Shown: piece after piece, positions 1 through 7,440 of the stretch | Numbering within the stretch: the stretch's first letter is position 1 | Layout: the number at the start of each line of letters is the position of its first letter | Origin: Nocardia aobensis NBRC 100429 | GTDB taxonomy: Bacteria > Actinomycetota > Actinomycetes > Mycobacteriales > Mycobacteriaceae | NCBI RefSeq assembly: GCF_000308375.1 | Contig: NZ_BAFQ01000147.1 | Coordinates: 1 to 64,000, forward strand | DNA length: 64,000 bases | Direction: 5' to 3' | The notes under the pieces: generated by a model | Told to the model about the DNA's origin: nothing | The model's database searches: none | What the model saw: only the letters and a program-made list of their open reading frames with translations | Program-made: the position numbers and the translations under genes

Positions 1-863
1 TGTCCCGGCAGATTTCGCTGATGGAACAGGCCGCGGGGCATCCGCTGTTCGACCGGCTGGCGCGCGGCGTCGCACCGACCGCGGCCGGGCAGATCGTGAT
101 CCGCCACGCCGAAGCGGTGCTGGCCGAACTCGACAGCACCCGCGATCAACTGGATCGCCTGACCGCGGGACCGCCCGCGACCGTGCGTGTCGGCGCGTTC
201 TCGACCGCGATGGCCGCACTGGTGCCGCGAGCGGTGGCAGCGACGTCGGCGCGGGTGCCGCTGCGCGAGGGCACCACTGCGCGCCTGCTCACCGCGGTGG
301 CGCGCGGCCGGCTGGACCTGGCCGTCGTCACCGAGACCGGCACGCTCGCCGCCGATATGGAGGTGGAAGTGCTGCTCGACGATCCGCTGCTGGTCGCGGT
401 GCCGTCGAACCACCGGCTGGCCGGGCGGATCAGTGCGGCTCCGGCGGAATTTCGTGACGAACGCTGGATCGCGGGCAGTACCGAGCGCGGCAGCACCCTG
501 CTGGGCGCGTGGCGCGATTCCCGGCACGAACCCGATATCGCCTTCGTCGCGCGGGATTGGATCGCGAAACTGGGTCTGGTCGCGGCGGGTTCGGGCATCA
601 CCGTGGTGCCCGGTATCGCGGCGCCGGTGGTGCCCGCGAATATCGCGCTGGTCAGGATCGATCACCCGGCCGCGGTGCGTCCCACCCGGGTGGTGCGGAT
701 GGCACCGCGCGCAGCGACTCGGGGAGAACAGAGCACCGCTCCCTCGGCGGCGACCGATGCGTTCATCGAGGCGTTGCGCGATAGCGCGGCAGCCCTCACC
801 AGCGAGATGCGGGGGCGGCTGCGCCCGAACCCCGCGGGTTCGCGAACGAACTCGCCGCCGTAG
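1..863 (+). CDS. LysR-family transcriptional regulator (5' end cut by window)
   Basis: Partial LysR-type regulator of which 286 residues are visible. The reading frame is open to the left edge, so the DNA-binding helix-turn-helix lies mostly outside. The first visible residues, ending LFDRLARGVAPTAAG, are the usual end of a LysR HTH and the start of the linker helix. The rest is the type 2 periplasmic-binding-protein-like effector domain. The ATG at 21 is internal to the gene and is not a start. It converges with the NmrA-like gene, 36 bp away. The effector and targets cannot be inferred. Family call firm, function unknown. Confidence 0.9.
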   Translation, partial: SRQISLMEQAAGHPLFDRLARGVAPTAAGQIVIRHAEAVLAELDSTRDQLDRLTAGPPATVRVGAFSTAMAALVPRAVAATSARVPLREGTTARLLTAVARGRLDLAVVTETGTLAADMEVEVLLDDPLLVAVPSNHRLAGRISAAPAEFRDERWIAGSTERGSTLLGAWRDSRHEPDIAFVARDWIAKLGLVAAGSGITVVPGIAAPVVPANIALVRIDHPAAVRPTRVVRMAPRAATRGEQSTAPSAATDAFIEALRDSAAALTSEMRGRLRPNPAGSRTNSPP

Positions 864-899
864 CCCGACCCGCGCTCGCCGCGCCGAAACCGTTGTCCT

Positions 900-1745
900 T
901 CAACGGAATCGGTCGCGGTTGCGGTCGCACCAGTCGGCGAAGGTTCGGGGTGCGCGGCCGAGCAACCGCCGCACCGTATCGGTCCGCAGACCGACGGTGT
1001 CGGCGCGCATCAGCGTGAATCCCTCCAGGATCGCTGCCGCCAGGGCCGGTGGCGCCCCCTGGGGATAGCGGGAGCGGACGGCCTCCTCGGCGGTGGTGGC
1101 GGTTTCGACCGCGATCGGGCGGCCGATCGCGCCGGCCAGCACCGCGACCTGTTCTCCGATGGTGAAGGTCTGCTCGCCGGTGAGACAGTAGGTGGTGTCG
1201 TGCCCCGGCTCGGTGAGCGCGATCGCCGCGACCGCCGCGATATCGGCGGGGTCGATCGGCGCGTAGCGGCCGGGCCCGGACGGATCGAATACCGGCCGGC
1301 CGGCGCGGATATCGGCCGCCCACTCCAGCGCGTTGGTCATGAATCCCCCGGGGCGCAGGATCGTCGCGGAAATGCCGGAGCTACCGACGATCTCCTCTCG
1401 TTCGCGGTGCCAGCGCCCCATGGCCGGCATCGGATCGCCCAGCACGTTGTACGACGACACCAGCACCAGATGCCGGATACCGGCGTGCCGCGCCGCCGCC
1501 ACCGCATGCCGCGCGGGCTCCACCGCCAGTCCCGGAACGAGCAGGAACAGCGAGTCGATCCCCTCGCACGCCGCCCGCAACGCCGCCGGGTCCGTCAGGT
1601 CGCCGACCACGCGTTCGGCGGCGGACGAAAGATCGGCGGCGCGCGCCGGGTCTCGGACGAACAAGCGCATCGCCGCACCCGTTCTGTCGAGTGCGGCCAC
1701 AAGCTCTCGGCCGATATGTCCAGTCGCGCCGGTTACCAGTATCAT
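900..1745 (-). CDS. NmrA-like / SDR NAD(P)-binding oxidoreductase
   Basis: 281-residue atypical short-chain dehydrogenase of the NmrA/quinone-oxidoreductase (QOR2-like) type. The N-terminus carries the dinucleotide-binding motif TGATGHIG at residues 5-12. There is no clear Tyr-x-x-x-Lys catalytic pair, as usual for NmrA-like proteins, which act as NADPH sensors or quinone reductases. The ATG is preceded by a GGAG ribosome-binding site about 7 nt upstream. The promoter is overlain by a perfect 13-bp inverted repeat (see 1757-1793), so repression by a dimeric regulator is likely. It is divergent from the CDF-type transporter. The exact substrate is unknown. Confidence 0.88.
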   Translation of the reverse strand: MILVTGATGHIGRELVAALDRTGAAMRLFVRDPARAADLSSAAERVVGDLTDPAALRAACEGIDSLFLLVPGLAVEPARHAVAAARHAGIRHLVLVSSYNVLGDPMPAMGRWHREREEIVGSSGISATILRPGGFMTNALEWAADIRAGRPVFDPSGPGRYAPIDPADIAAVAAIALTEPGHDTTYCLTGEQTFTIGEQVAVLAGAIGRPIAVETATTAEEAVRSRYPQGAPPALAAAILEGFTLMRADTVGLRTDTVRRLLGRAPRTFADWCDRNRDRFR

Positions 1746-1756
1746 TTCACTCCAAT

Positions 1757-1793
1757 CGTTAGCCGCCTATCGATAAACATTAGGCGGCTAACG
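1757..1793. promoter_or_regulatory. perfect 13-bp inverted repeat, probable operator
   Basis: cgttagccgccta at 1757-1769 is repeated exactly as its reverse complement at 1781-1793, with an 11-bp AT-rich spacer. The left arm ends 12 bp from the start codon of the minus-strand NmrA-like gene, and the spacer holds -10-like sequence (tatcgat on the minus strand). This is the expected layout of an operator for a dimeric repressor. The regulator is not identified; HxlR-type repressors commonly control such reductase genes. Confidence 0.75.
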
Positions 1794-1901
1794 AAACCTC
1801 GTCAATCGACGATCTCCGAAGAGCGAACGCGGGCCGCGACACCTATCCGGTTCCCGGGGTGAATCGGTCCGCCGGTGACAGACCGGTCGTAGCGTGAGCG
1901 C

Positions 1902-2798
1902 ATGCGCGCGCTCGTGTTCTCGATGTGGGCCTCGGTGGTGTTCGTGGTGGTCTCGCTGGCGTGGGGGCTGGCGGCGGGATCGCAGATGATCGTGTTCGAC
2001 GGGTTGTATTCCCTTGTGGGCATCGCGCTTTCGGCGGTGTCGGTGGCGGCGCAGCGGACCGTCGCGAAGGGGGCAGACGCGTCGTATCCGTGGGGGCGCG
2101 AGACCTGGGAGCCGGTCGTCATCGTGGTGCGCTCGACCGCCCTGGGCGGACTGTGCGTCTACGGATCGGTGAACGCGGTGCGGGAGATCCTGCACGGCGG
2201 CCGGGCCGTCTCGGCCGTCTCCGCGCTGGCGTACGCGATCACCGCGTCACTGCTCAGTGTGCTGGTGGCGCTGGTGTTGTGGCGGGCCGGACGCTCCGGT
2301 TCGGGGCTGGTCCGGGCGGAGGCCGCCGAATGGGGCGGCGACGCCGCCTTCAGCCTGATCACCCTGGCCGGATTCGGCGCGGCGGTGGCATTGGAGGCCG
2401 CCGGCCGCGACGACATCGCACGCTACGTCGATCCCGCGCTGGTGATCATCGTGTCCCTGGCCTATCTCTGGATCCCGATCCGGCTGTTCCGCTCCGCTTT
2501 TCGCGAAATTCTCACCATGGCCGCCCCGCACTCGGTGGTCACCGACGTCGAGCGGCTGTGCGACCGGGTCCGCGCCGACCACGGCTTCGCCGCATCCTTC
2601 GTTCGCGCCTCCACCGTGGGTAGCCGCCTCGATCTGGAACTCGCCTTCGTTCTCGATCCCCGGACCCCCGAACGCACCGTCGAATCCTTCGACGCCATCC
2701 GCGCCGATATCGACGCCCAGCTGAATGCCCGGAACTACCAGCACTCGACGTCGGTGGTGTTCACCGCGGATCGCCGGTGGGTGGAGTGGGCGCGCTGA
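1902..2798 (+). CDS. cation diffusion facilitator (CDF)-like membrane transporter
   Basis: 298-residue protein with about six hydrophobic segments in the first 210 residues and a soluble C-terminal domain, the CDF layout. The helix-2 metal site reads FDGLYSLVG, so the usual second ligand His is Tyr. The helix-5 site reads EWGGD where CDF exporters have HxxxD. These substitutions mark an atypical subfamily and make zinc export uncertain. The start ATG has no good ribosome-binding site. tagcgt at 1888-1893 could be a -10 box for a very short leader. Divergent from the NmrA-like gene and convergent with the deaminase. Substrate unknown. Confidence 0.8.
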   Translation: MRALVFSMWASVVFVVVSLAWGLAAGSQMIVFDGLYSLVGIALSAVSVAAQRTVAKGADASYPWGRETWEPVVIVVRSTALGGLCVYGSVNAVREILHGGRAVSAVSALAYAITASLLSVLVALVLWRAGRSGSGLVRAEAAEWGGDAAFSLITLAGFGAAVALEAAGRDDIARYVDPALVIIVSLAYLWIPIRLFRSAFREILTMAAPHSVVTDVERLCDRVRADHGFAASFVRASTVGSRLDLELAFVLDPRTPERTVESFDAIRADIDAQLNARNYQHSTSVVFTADRRWVEWAR

Positions 2799-2838
2799 GC
2801 GGCTCGCATCCGGCGCAACCGCCCCGGTGCAGCGCCGA

Positions 2839-3303
2839 TCATGCTGTCTCCTCGACGGTTTCGACGTACCGACGGAACGGGACGAGCGCCTCGTCGCCCA
2901 GATGCGGTCCCGAGACGGCGATCTCGGCATCACTGGCGGCGACAACCGCCGCGCAGCCGAGGGCGAACCGCGGATGCCCGCCGATGATCGCGCTGAAGTC
3001 GGCTTCCGCCGCGGCGAAGACGATGCGGGCGACACCGGCCCATACCAGCGCGGCACTGCACATCGGGCATGGTTCTCCACTGGCGTAGACGGTGGCGCCG
3101 GCCGCGGCGGGCCCCGCGGCCCCGAGTGCGGTGAGTTCCGCATGTGCGGTGACCACACCGGAGGTGGCGACCTCGTTGCGTCCCTCGGCGACGACCGTCC
3201 CGTCCGCGGCCACGAGTACGGCGCCGAACGGGCGGTTGCCCCGGCGGCCGGCCTCCTCGCCGAGGGCGATCGCCCGGCGCAGGTTCTCGCTGTCGTGGTT
3301 CAT
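2839..3303 (-). CDS. nucleoside/guanine deaminase (cytidine deaminase superfamily)
   Basis: 154-residue zinc deaminase. The zinc site is visible as TAHAEL (His ligand plus catalytic Glu, about residues 53-58) and EPCPMC (two Cys ligands, about residues 81-86). This is the GuaD/TadA/CMP-deaminase fold, which hydrolyses an amino group on a nucleobase and releases ammonia. The ATG at 3301-3303 is chosen because it has a GAGGAC ribosome-binding site about 6 nt upstream and the protein then starts where the family does. The frame stays open further upstream, but that part runs antisense through the cynR-like gene. Divergent from cynR; its relation to cyanate metabolism is inferred from position only. 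Confidence 0.88.
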   Translation of the reverse strand: MNHDSENLRRAIALGEEAGRRGNRPFGAVLVAADGTVVAEGRNEVATSGVVTAHAELTALGAAGPAAAGATVYASGEPCPMCSAALVWAGVARIVFAAAEADFSAIIGGHPRFALGCAAVVAASDAEIAVSGPHLGDEALVPFRRYVETVEETA

Positions 3304-3404
3304 CGCTGTCCTCGCTTCGATCGGCTGCGCGGTGCTATCGCCAGCATGCCGAACAGGACCGATAGTGTCCAAGTCACCGTGCCCATCATCGCCATTGGCG
3401 CGAC

Positions 3405-3413
3405 CTATAGTTG
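3405..3413 (+). promoter_or_regulatory. CTATAGTTG motif before cynR (operator and/or -10 box)
   Basis: ctatagttg lies 5-13 bp before the ATG of the LysR gene. The same nine bases recur at 4309-4317 before cynT, and a related ctatagcta at 4341-4349. In such GC-rich DNA the recurrence is notable. TATAGT could be a -10 box giving a leaderless cynR transcript, or the motif may be bound by CynR. Confidence 0.5.
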
Positions 3414-3417
3414 GCCG

Positions 3418-4302
3418 ATGGAGTTGCGCCACATCCGGTATCTGCTGGCGGTCGCCGACCACGGCAACTTCACCCGCGCCGCGGAATCCCTGCACATCTC
3501 GCAGCCGACGCTGTCGCAGCAGATCAAACAGCTCGAGCGGGTGCTGGGCGTGGTACTGCTCGACCGCTCCGGCCGCACGGTCCGGCTGACCGATGCCGGG
3601 CAGGCGTATGCGCGCCATGCCCGGCTCGCACTGCGCGATCTGGAGGCCGGCGAACGCGCGGTGCACGACGTCCAGGATCTGTCCCGCGGCCATCTGCGGG
3701 TGGCGACGACGCCGACCTTCACCGCCTATCTGATCGGACCGCTCGTACACCGGTTCCGTTCCGAGCATCCGGGAATCAGCCTCACCCTTCGCGAGACGAC
3801 CCAGGATGCGATCGAGGCGGATCTGCTCGCCGACCGGCTCGATCTCGGGATCGCCTTCGCCGGCGCGCACGCCGCGGGGGTCGAGCACACCGCACTGTTC
3901 ACCGAGAAACTCGGCCTGGTCGTCGGCTCGGACCATCCGTTCGCCACTGCCGCGCAACCACTGCCGGCCGGGGCGCTGGCCGGCATCCCGCTGGGGCTGC
4001 TGAGTGCGGACTTCGCCACCCGCCTGCATATCGACCGATACTTCGACGAATGCGGTGTCGCTCCGGATATCGCGGTCGAGGCGAATTCGATCAGCGCACT
4101 GCTGGAATTCGTCCGGCGCGGATCGCTCGCCACGGTACTGCCGGATGCGATCACGCGGGCACATGCCGATCTGCACCCGATAGCCCTGGACCCTCCCCTG
4201 CCGATCCGCACGGTGGAGTTACTGCGCCGCCACACCGCCTACCACTCGGCCGCGGCCCGCGCGTTCACCAGCGCGATCCACGCGACCGCGCAAGATTATT
4301 GA
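3418..4302 (+). CDS. cynR: LysR-family regulator of the cyanate operon (CynR-like)
   Basis: 294-residue complete LysR-type regulator. The N-terminal winged HTH (residues 1-60) starts MELRHIRYLLAVADHGNFTR and contains ISQPTLSQQIKQLE as recognition helix. The effector-binding domain fills residues 90-294. It is immediately upstream of and co-oriented with cynT and cynS, the gene order of a cyanate-responsive regulon, so it is probably the cyanate-sensing activator. The start is set by the HTH; the frame is open upstream but non-homologous. There is no clear ribosome-binding site and a -10-like TATAGT ends 6 bp before the ATG, consistent with leaderless translation. Assignment as CynR rests on context plus family. 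Confidence 0.85.
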   Translation: MELRHIRYLLAVADHGNFTRAAESLHISQPTLSQQIKQLERVLGVVLLDRSGRTVRLTDAGQAYARHARLALRDLEAGERAVHDVQDLSRGHLRVATTPTFTAYLIGPLVHRFRSEHPGISLTLRETTQDAIEADLLADRLDLGIAFAGAHAAGVEHTALFTEKLGLVVGSDHPFATAAQPLPAGALAGIPLGLLSADFATRLHIDRYFDECGVAPDIAVEANSISALLEFVRRGSLATVLPDAITRAHADLHPIALDPPLPIRTVELLRRHTAYHSAAARAFTSAIHATAQDY

Positions 4303-4308
4303 TCGCAT

Positions 4309-4347
4309 CTATAGTTGCGATCCGATACAAGTATTGGACCCTATAGC
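4309..4347 (+). promoter_or_regulatory. paired CTATAG motifs in the cynT promoter region
   Basis: ctatagttg (4309-4317) and ctatagcta (4341-4349) sit 32 bp apart, about three helical turns, in the 53-bp gap between cynR and cynT. The first copy matches the motif before cynR exactly. TATAGC at 4342-4347 is spaced correctly as a -10 box for a leaderless cynT transcript starting at 4356. They could be CynR sites, -10 boxes or both. Confidence 0.5.
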
Positions 4348-4355
4348 TACTGGTC

Positions 4356-4961
4356 ATGCAGGCTGGTCTCATGCATGACCTCACCACCGGCGTCACGCAC
4401 TTCCGCGACGCCGTCTTCCCCGCCAAGGCGGAGTTGTTCGCCCAGCTCACCACCACGCATACGCCCGGCACCCTGTTCATCGGGTGCTCCGACGCACGTG
4501 TCGTGCCCGAACTGATCACCAGCAGCGAACCCGGTGAGCTGTTCGTCGTGCGCACCGCCGGCAATCTCGTCCCCGCGTACGGGCCGGGCGCCGACGGCGT
4601 GGCGGCCAGTATCGAATACGCCGTCGCGGTGCTGGGCGTCGAACGCATCGTGGTGTGCGGGCACTCCGGCTGCGGGGCGATGACGGCGCTGGCCGAACGC
4701 CACGATCTCAGCGCGATGCCGACCGTCGCCGCCTGGCTCCGGCATGCCGATGCCGCCGCGGCCCGCCCGGGCTCGGAGGCGATCGCGTCGTTGATTCGCG
4801 CGAATGTCGTTGCTCAGCAAGCGAATCTGGCCACCCACCCGGCGGTGGCGCGCGCGTTGTCGACCGGCGCCGTCACCGTCGCAGGCTGGGTCTTCGATAT
4901 CGGCACCGGCACCGTCACGGTGATCGATCCGGCCGGATCCGACCGGACCCTCGCCGCCTGA
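4356..4961 (+). CDS. cynT: beta-class carbonic anhydrase (CynT)
   Basis: 201-residue beta-carbonic anhydrase interconverting CO2 and bicarbonate. The zinc site is complete: GCSDAR supplies a Cys ligand and the Asp-Arg dyad, and CGHSGC supplies the His and second Cys ligands. In cyanate operons this enzyme keeps bicarbonate, the co-substrate of cyanase, from being lost as CO2. It lies 53 bp after cynR and 50 bp before cynS. Two starts are possible: ATG 4356 (leaderless, after TATAGC) or ATG 4371 (MHDLTTG, with a weak AGG upstream). The longer one is given. Confidence 0.93.
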   Translation: MQAGLMHDLTTGVTHFRDAVFPAKAELFAQLTTTHTPGTLFIGCSDARVVPELITSSEPGELFVVRTAGNLVPAYGPGADGVAASIEYAVAVLGVERIVVCGHSGCGAMTALAERHDLSAMPTVAAWLRHADAAAARPGSEAIASLIRANVVAQQANLATHPAVARALSTGAVTVAGWVFDIGTGTVTVIDPAGSDRTLAA

Positions 4962-4972
4962 AACCCCCTGTG

Positions 4973-4991
4973 CCGCCGTGCGATACGGCGG
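4973..4991 (+). other. stem-loop between cynT and cynS
   Basis: ccgccgt (4973-4979) pairs exactly with acggcgg (4985-4991) around a 5-nt loop, between the cynT stop and the cynS ribosome-binding site. No T tract follows, so it is not a classical terminator. It could stabilise the transcript, be a processing point, or tune the CynT:CynS ratio. Confidence 0.55.
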
Positions 4992-5011
4992 ACCGAAGAA
5001 AGGAAAACCCT

Positions 5012-5482
5012 ATGGTGCACGCACAATTCGATCCGGCCGCCCGCCAAGCGCTGGCCGTGACGGCGGTCGAGGCCAAGATCGCCAAGGATCTCACCTGGCA
5101 GCAGATCGCCGACGCCGCCGGCTATTCGACGGCCTTCGTGACCGCGGCGATCCTCGGGCAGCACCCTTTGCCGAAACAGTCCGCGGAGGCCGTGGCCGAG
5201 CTGCTAGGGCTGGGCGACGAGGCGGCGGCGCTGCTGCAGACCATCCCGACCCGCGGGTCGATTCCGGGTGGTGTGCCGACGGATCCGACGATCTACCGCT
5301 TCTACGAAATGCTGCAGGTGTACGGCACCACGCTCAAGGCGCTGGTCCACGAGCAGTTCGGCGACGGCATCATCAGCGCCATCAACTTCAAGCTCGACGT
5401 GCGCAAGGTGCCCGATCCGGAGGGCGGCGAACGCGCCGTGATCACGCTGGACGGCAAGTACCTGCCCACCAAGCCCTTCTGA
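5012..5482 (+). CDS. cynS: cyanate hydratase (cyanase, CynS)
   Basis: 156-residue cyanase, the usual family length, catalysing cyanate + bicarbonate to ammonia and CO2 via carbamate. The catalytic residues known from the E. coli enzyme are present at the same numbers: Arg96 and Glu99 in YRFYEMLQVYG and Ser122 in GIISAINFKLDV. The N-terminal part (about residues 1-75) is the helical HTH-like domain and the C-terminal part the decamer-forming active-site domain. A strong AGGAAA ribosome-binding site lies about 6 nt before the ATG. Co-directional with cynT and with the downstream deaminase, 37 bp away. Confidence 0.97.
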   Translation: MVHAQFDPAARQALAVTAVEAKIAKDLTWQQIADAAGYSTAFVTAAILGQHPLPKQSAEAVAELLGLGDEAAALLQTIPTRGSIPGGVPTDPTIYRFYEMLQVYGTTLKALVHEQFGDGIISAINFKLDVRKVPDPEGGERAVITLDGKYLPTKPF

Positions 5483-5519
5483 GCACCCACTTATCGAACT
5501 CGACTCAACAAGGAGTGCA

Positions 5520-6020
5520 ATGGATTTCGCACAACGCACCATCGATCTGGCCCGCCGCAACGTCGAGGAGGGCGGCCGGCCGTTCGCGACGGTCATCGTC
5601 AAGGACGGGGAAATTCTCGCCGAAAGCCCCAACTTGGTCGCGCAGACCGCCGACCCGACCGCACACGCGGAGATCCTCGCGATCCGCCAGGCCTGCACCG
5701 CCCTCGGCACCGAACATCTGGCCGGAACCACGATCTACATCCTCGCCCTGCCCTGCCCGATGTGCCTGGGCGCGCTGTACTACTGCTCCCCCGACGAGGT
5801 CGTCTTCCTCACCACCCGCGAGGCCTACGCTCCGCACTACGTCGACGACCGGAAGTACTTCGAGCTGAACACCTTCTACGACGAATTCGCACAACCGTGG
5901 GATCAGCGCCGCCTGCCGATGCGCCACGAACCTCGCGCCGATGCGGTCGACGTCTACCGCCGCTGGCAGGAACGCAACAACGGCGAGCGCCGGGTGGCGG
6001 GAGCGCCGACGGCCGAGTGA
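5520..6020 (+). CDS. nucleoside deaminase-like zinc enzyme downstream of cynS
   Basis: 166-residue cytidine-deaminase-fold protein. The zinc motif is seen as TAHAEI (about residues 48-53) and LPCPMC (about residues 78-83). After the core comes a longer C-terminal part with aromatic residues that the divergent deaminase at 2839-3303 does not share, so the two are not recent duplicates. A perfect AAGGAG ribosome-binding site precedes the ATG. It follows cynS by 37 bp in the same direction and is probably the last gene of the cyn operon. It converges with the next gene with only one base between stops. Likely releases ammonia from an amino-purine, amino-pyrimidine or related heterocycle; substrate unknown. 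Confidence 0.88.
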   Translation: MDFAQRTIDLARRNVEEGGRPFATVIVKDGEILAESPNLVAQTADPTAHAEILAIRQACTALGTEHLAGTTIYILALPCPMCLGALYYCSPDEVVFLTTREAYAPHYVDDRKYFELNTFYDEFAQPWDQRRLPMRHEPRADAVDVYRRWQERNNGERRVAGAPTAE

Positions 6021-6021
6021 A

Positions 6022-6756
6022 TCAGTGCGGCCGCGGTACGGGCGGTGCGAACTCGGGGATCTCCCACATCGCCTGGCCGACGGCGAGCACGCCGCGGGCG
6101 GGAAGGGCGACATCGCCGATGCGCGGGTTCGTGTCCAGGCGGGTGGGACGTCCGAGATCGCGGCCGTCGAGGGTCGCCGCCGACCGCGCGACGAAATACA
6201 TCTGCTGGGGCATGAGCGTTCCCGTGTGACCGCTGGGCATGACGCCGGTCATCGGGAGCCGGCCCAAACCCAGTGCGGCAGCGGCTTTCTCCCGGGCGCG
6301 GACCAGCGGACGCCACCGCCAGGTGATCAGCGGCATGCGCTTCCCGGCGGCGTTGAGCGCGCGCAGCGCCGGCGTGTCGTATGCGGTCAGGGTCCATTCC
6401 AGAGCCGGCCGGTCGACGGTGACCCGCAGCGAGGCCGGACCGGTCCATGCCACGGTGATCGTGGCGAATCCGGTGTAGGTGCAGGCCGGGCCGTAGTAGC
6501 GAGGGCAGGCGGTCTCGAGCCGGTCGCCGTCGACGAAGATCGACCAGCGGCCTTCCGGATCGCGGTGCCACACCGTGACGTAGGGGCCGAAGTCGTTCTC
6601 GGGGAAGACCCGGAGGGCGAGCACGTGGCCGCTGTCGAACGGAAGGCCGAAAACGCCCCAGCCCTTGACGTATTCGTGGTCCGGCCACGGCGCGCGGCCC
6701 CGCCGCCGCGGTAGATCGCTCAACCGGGATGCCAGATCGAGTGTGGCTGTCGACAT
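6022..6756 (-). CDS. conserved hypothetical protein next to a TetR regulator
   Basis: 244-residue protein without a signal peptide or membrane helix that I can see. It is rich in Trp and Pro and looks like a beta-rich soluble domain; I recognise no catalytic motif. The ribosome-binding site GAGG lies about 8 nt before the ATG. It lies 90 bp downstream of the TetR gene in the same direction, so the two may be co-transcribed. The gap holds two short inverted repeats (6779-6795 and about 6815-6834), which could be a second promoter/operator or a weak terminator. Resembles acetoacetate decarboxylase-like or lipocalin-like actinobacterial hypotheticals only in general character. Function unknown. 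Confidence 0.75.
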   Translation of the reverse strand: MSTATLDLASRLSDLPRRRGRAPWPDHEYVKGWGVFGLPFDSGHVLALRVFPENDFGPYVTVWHRDPEGRWSIFVDGDRLETACPRYYGPACTYTGFATITVAWTGPASLRVTVDRPALEWTLTAYDTPALRALNAAGKRMPLITWRWRPLVRAREKAAAALGLGRLPMTGVMPSGHTGTLMPQQMYFVARSAATLDGRDLGRPTRLDTNPRIGDVALPARGVLAVGQAMWEIPEFAPPVPRPH

Positions 6757-6778
6757 TGCGAAACCTCGATTCGTGCGT

Positions 6779-6795
6779 CGTTCGTCCTACGAACG
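6779..6795. promoter_or_regulatory. short palindrome in the TetR-hypothetical gap
   Basis: cgttcg (6779-6784) and cgaacg (6790-6795) form a perfect 6-bp inverted repeat around tccta, about 23 bp upstream of the hypothetical gene. It is a candidate operator or small hairpin; there is no further support. Confidence 0.3.
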
Positions 6796-6846
6796 CTAGG
6801 CGCGACGCGGGTCCCTGTCGTCGGGTGTTCTCCCGACAAATGCCGG

Positions 6847-7425
6847 TCAACCTGCGACGGGAATGGCACGCTCCACGATCGTGCGCACCAGTTCCGCGGC
6901 GCGCCGCTCGTCGAAAATGCCGGGGAGCGTGAGCCGTTCGAGGATGAGCCAGTTCAAGGCGAGGTACAGCAGCACCACGGCGTCCTCATCGCCGGGCAAC
7001 TGCGACTCCCGGAAGTTGGCGATGTTGAAGTCCAGGTCCGCGCGGACTCGCTCGGTCAGCAGCGCCTGCAGTTCGGGACGGCGGGTGGCCTCCAGCCGCA
7101 GTTCGAGAATCGCGAGATAGCCGGTGCGGAAATGGAAGACGCGCTCGACCACCTCGGTCATGAGTTCGGTCATGCTCTCGCGGGTCTGCGGTCCGCGCGA
7201 TTTCGCCATCGCTTCCTCGCTCGGGATCAGCCGCTCGTAATAGCGGTTGCCGACCTGAACGAGCAGCGCGTCCCGGTTGGGGAAGTAGTTGGACGCCGTT
7301 CCCGCCGGGACTCCCGCCTCCTGGTCCACCGCCCGGAAGGTCAGTCCGCGGGCCCCCTCCCGGGCCAGAACCTCGATCGACGCGTCCAGCAGAGCCTGCC
7401 GGCGTTCCGGATTCGTGCGCACCAC
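6847..7425 (-). CDS. TetR-family transcriptional regulator
   Basis: 192-residue TetR repressor. The HTH occupies about residues 10-55, with LTFRAVDQEAGVPAGTASNY and then FPNRDALL. The rest is the all-helical ligand-binding and dimerisation domain, ending near residue 192. I chose the GTG at 7423-7425 (protein starts MVRTNPERR) because GGAG lies 9 nt upstream and this matches typical TetR N-termini. The ATG at 7438-7440 would add five residues but abuts the operator and lacks a ribosome-binding site. A GTAGTACTAC palindrome and an imperfect second copy sit just upstream, between this gene and the divergent hydroxylase, suggesting autoregulation and control of that enzyme. Confidence 0.9.
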   Translation of the reverse strand: MVRTNPERRQALLDASIEVLAREGARGLTFRAVDQEAGVPAGTASNYFPNRDALLVQVGNRYYERLIPSEEAMAKSRGPQTRESMTELMTEVVERVFHFRTGYLAILELRLEATRRPELQALLTERVRADLDFNIANFRESQLPGDEDAVVLLYLALNWLILERLTLPGIFDERRAAELVRTIVERAIPVAG

Positions 7426-7440
7426 TTGACACCACTCCAT

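Noticed and set aside
2725..3417. Upstream extension of the cynR-like frame
   Set aside because: It overlaps the deaminase gene on the opposite strand and precedes a canonical LysR N-terminus beginning MELRHIRYLL.
2839..4176. Single 445-residue minus-strand frame extending the deaminase upstream
   Set aside because: Residues before MNHDSEN are antisense to the cynR-like gene and show no deaminase homology; a good ribosome-binding site marks the ATG at 3303.
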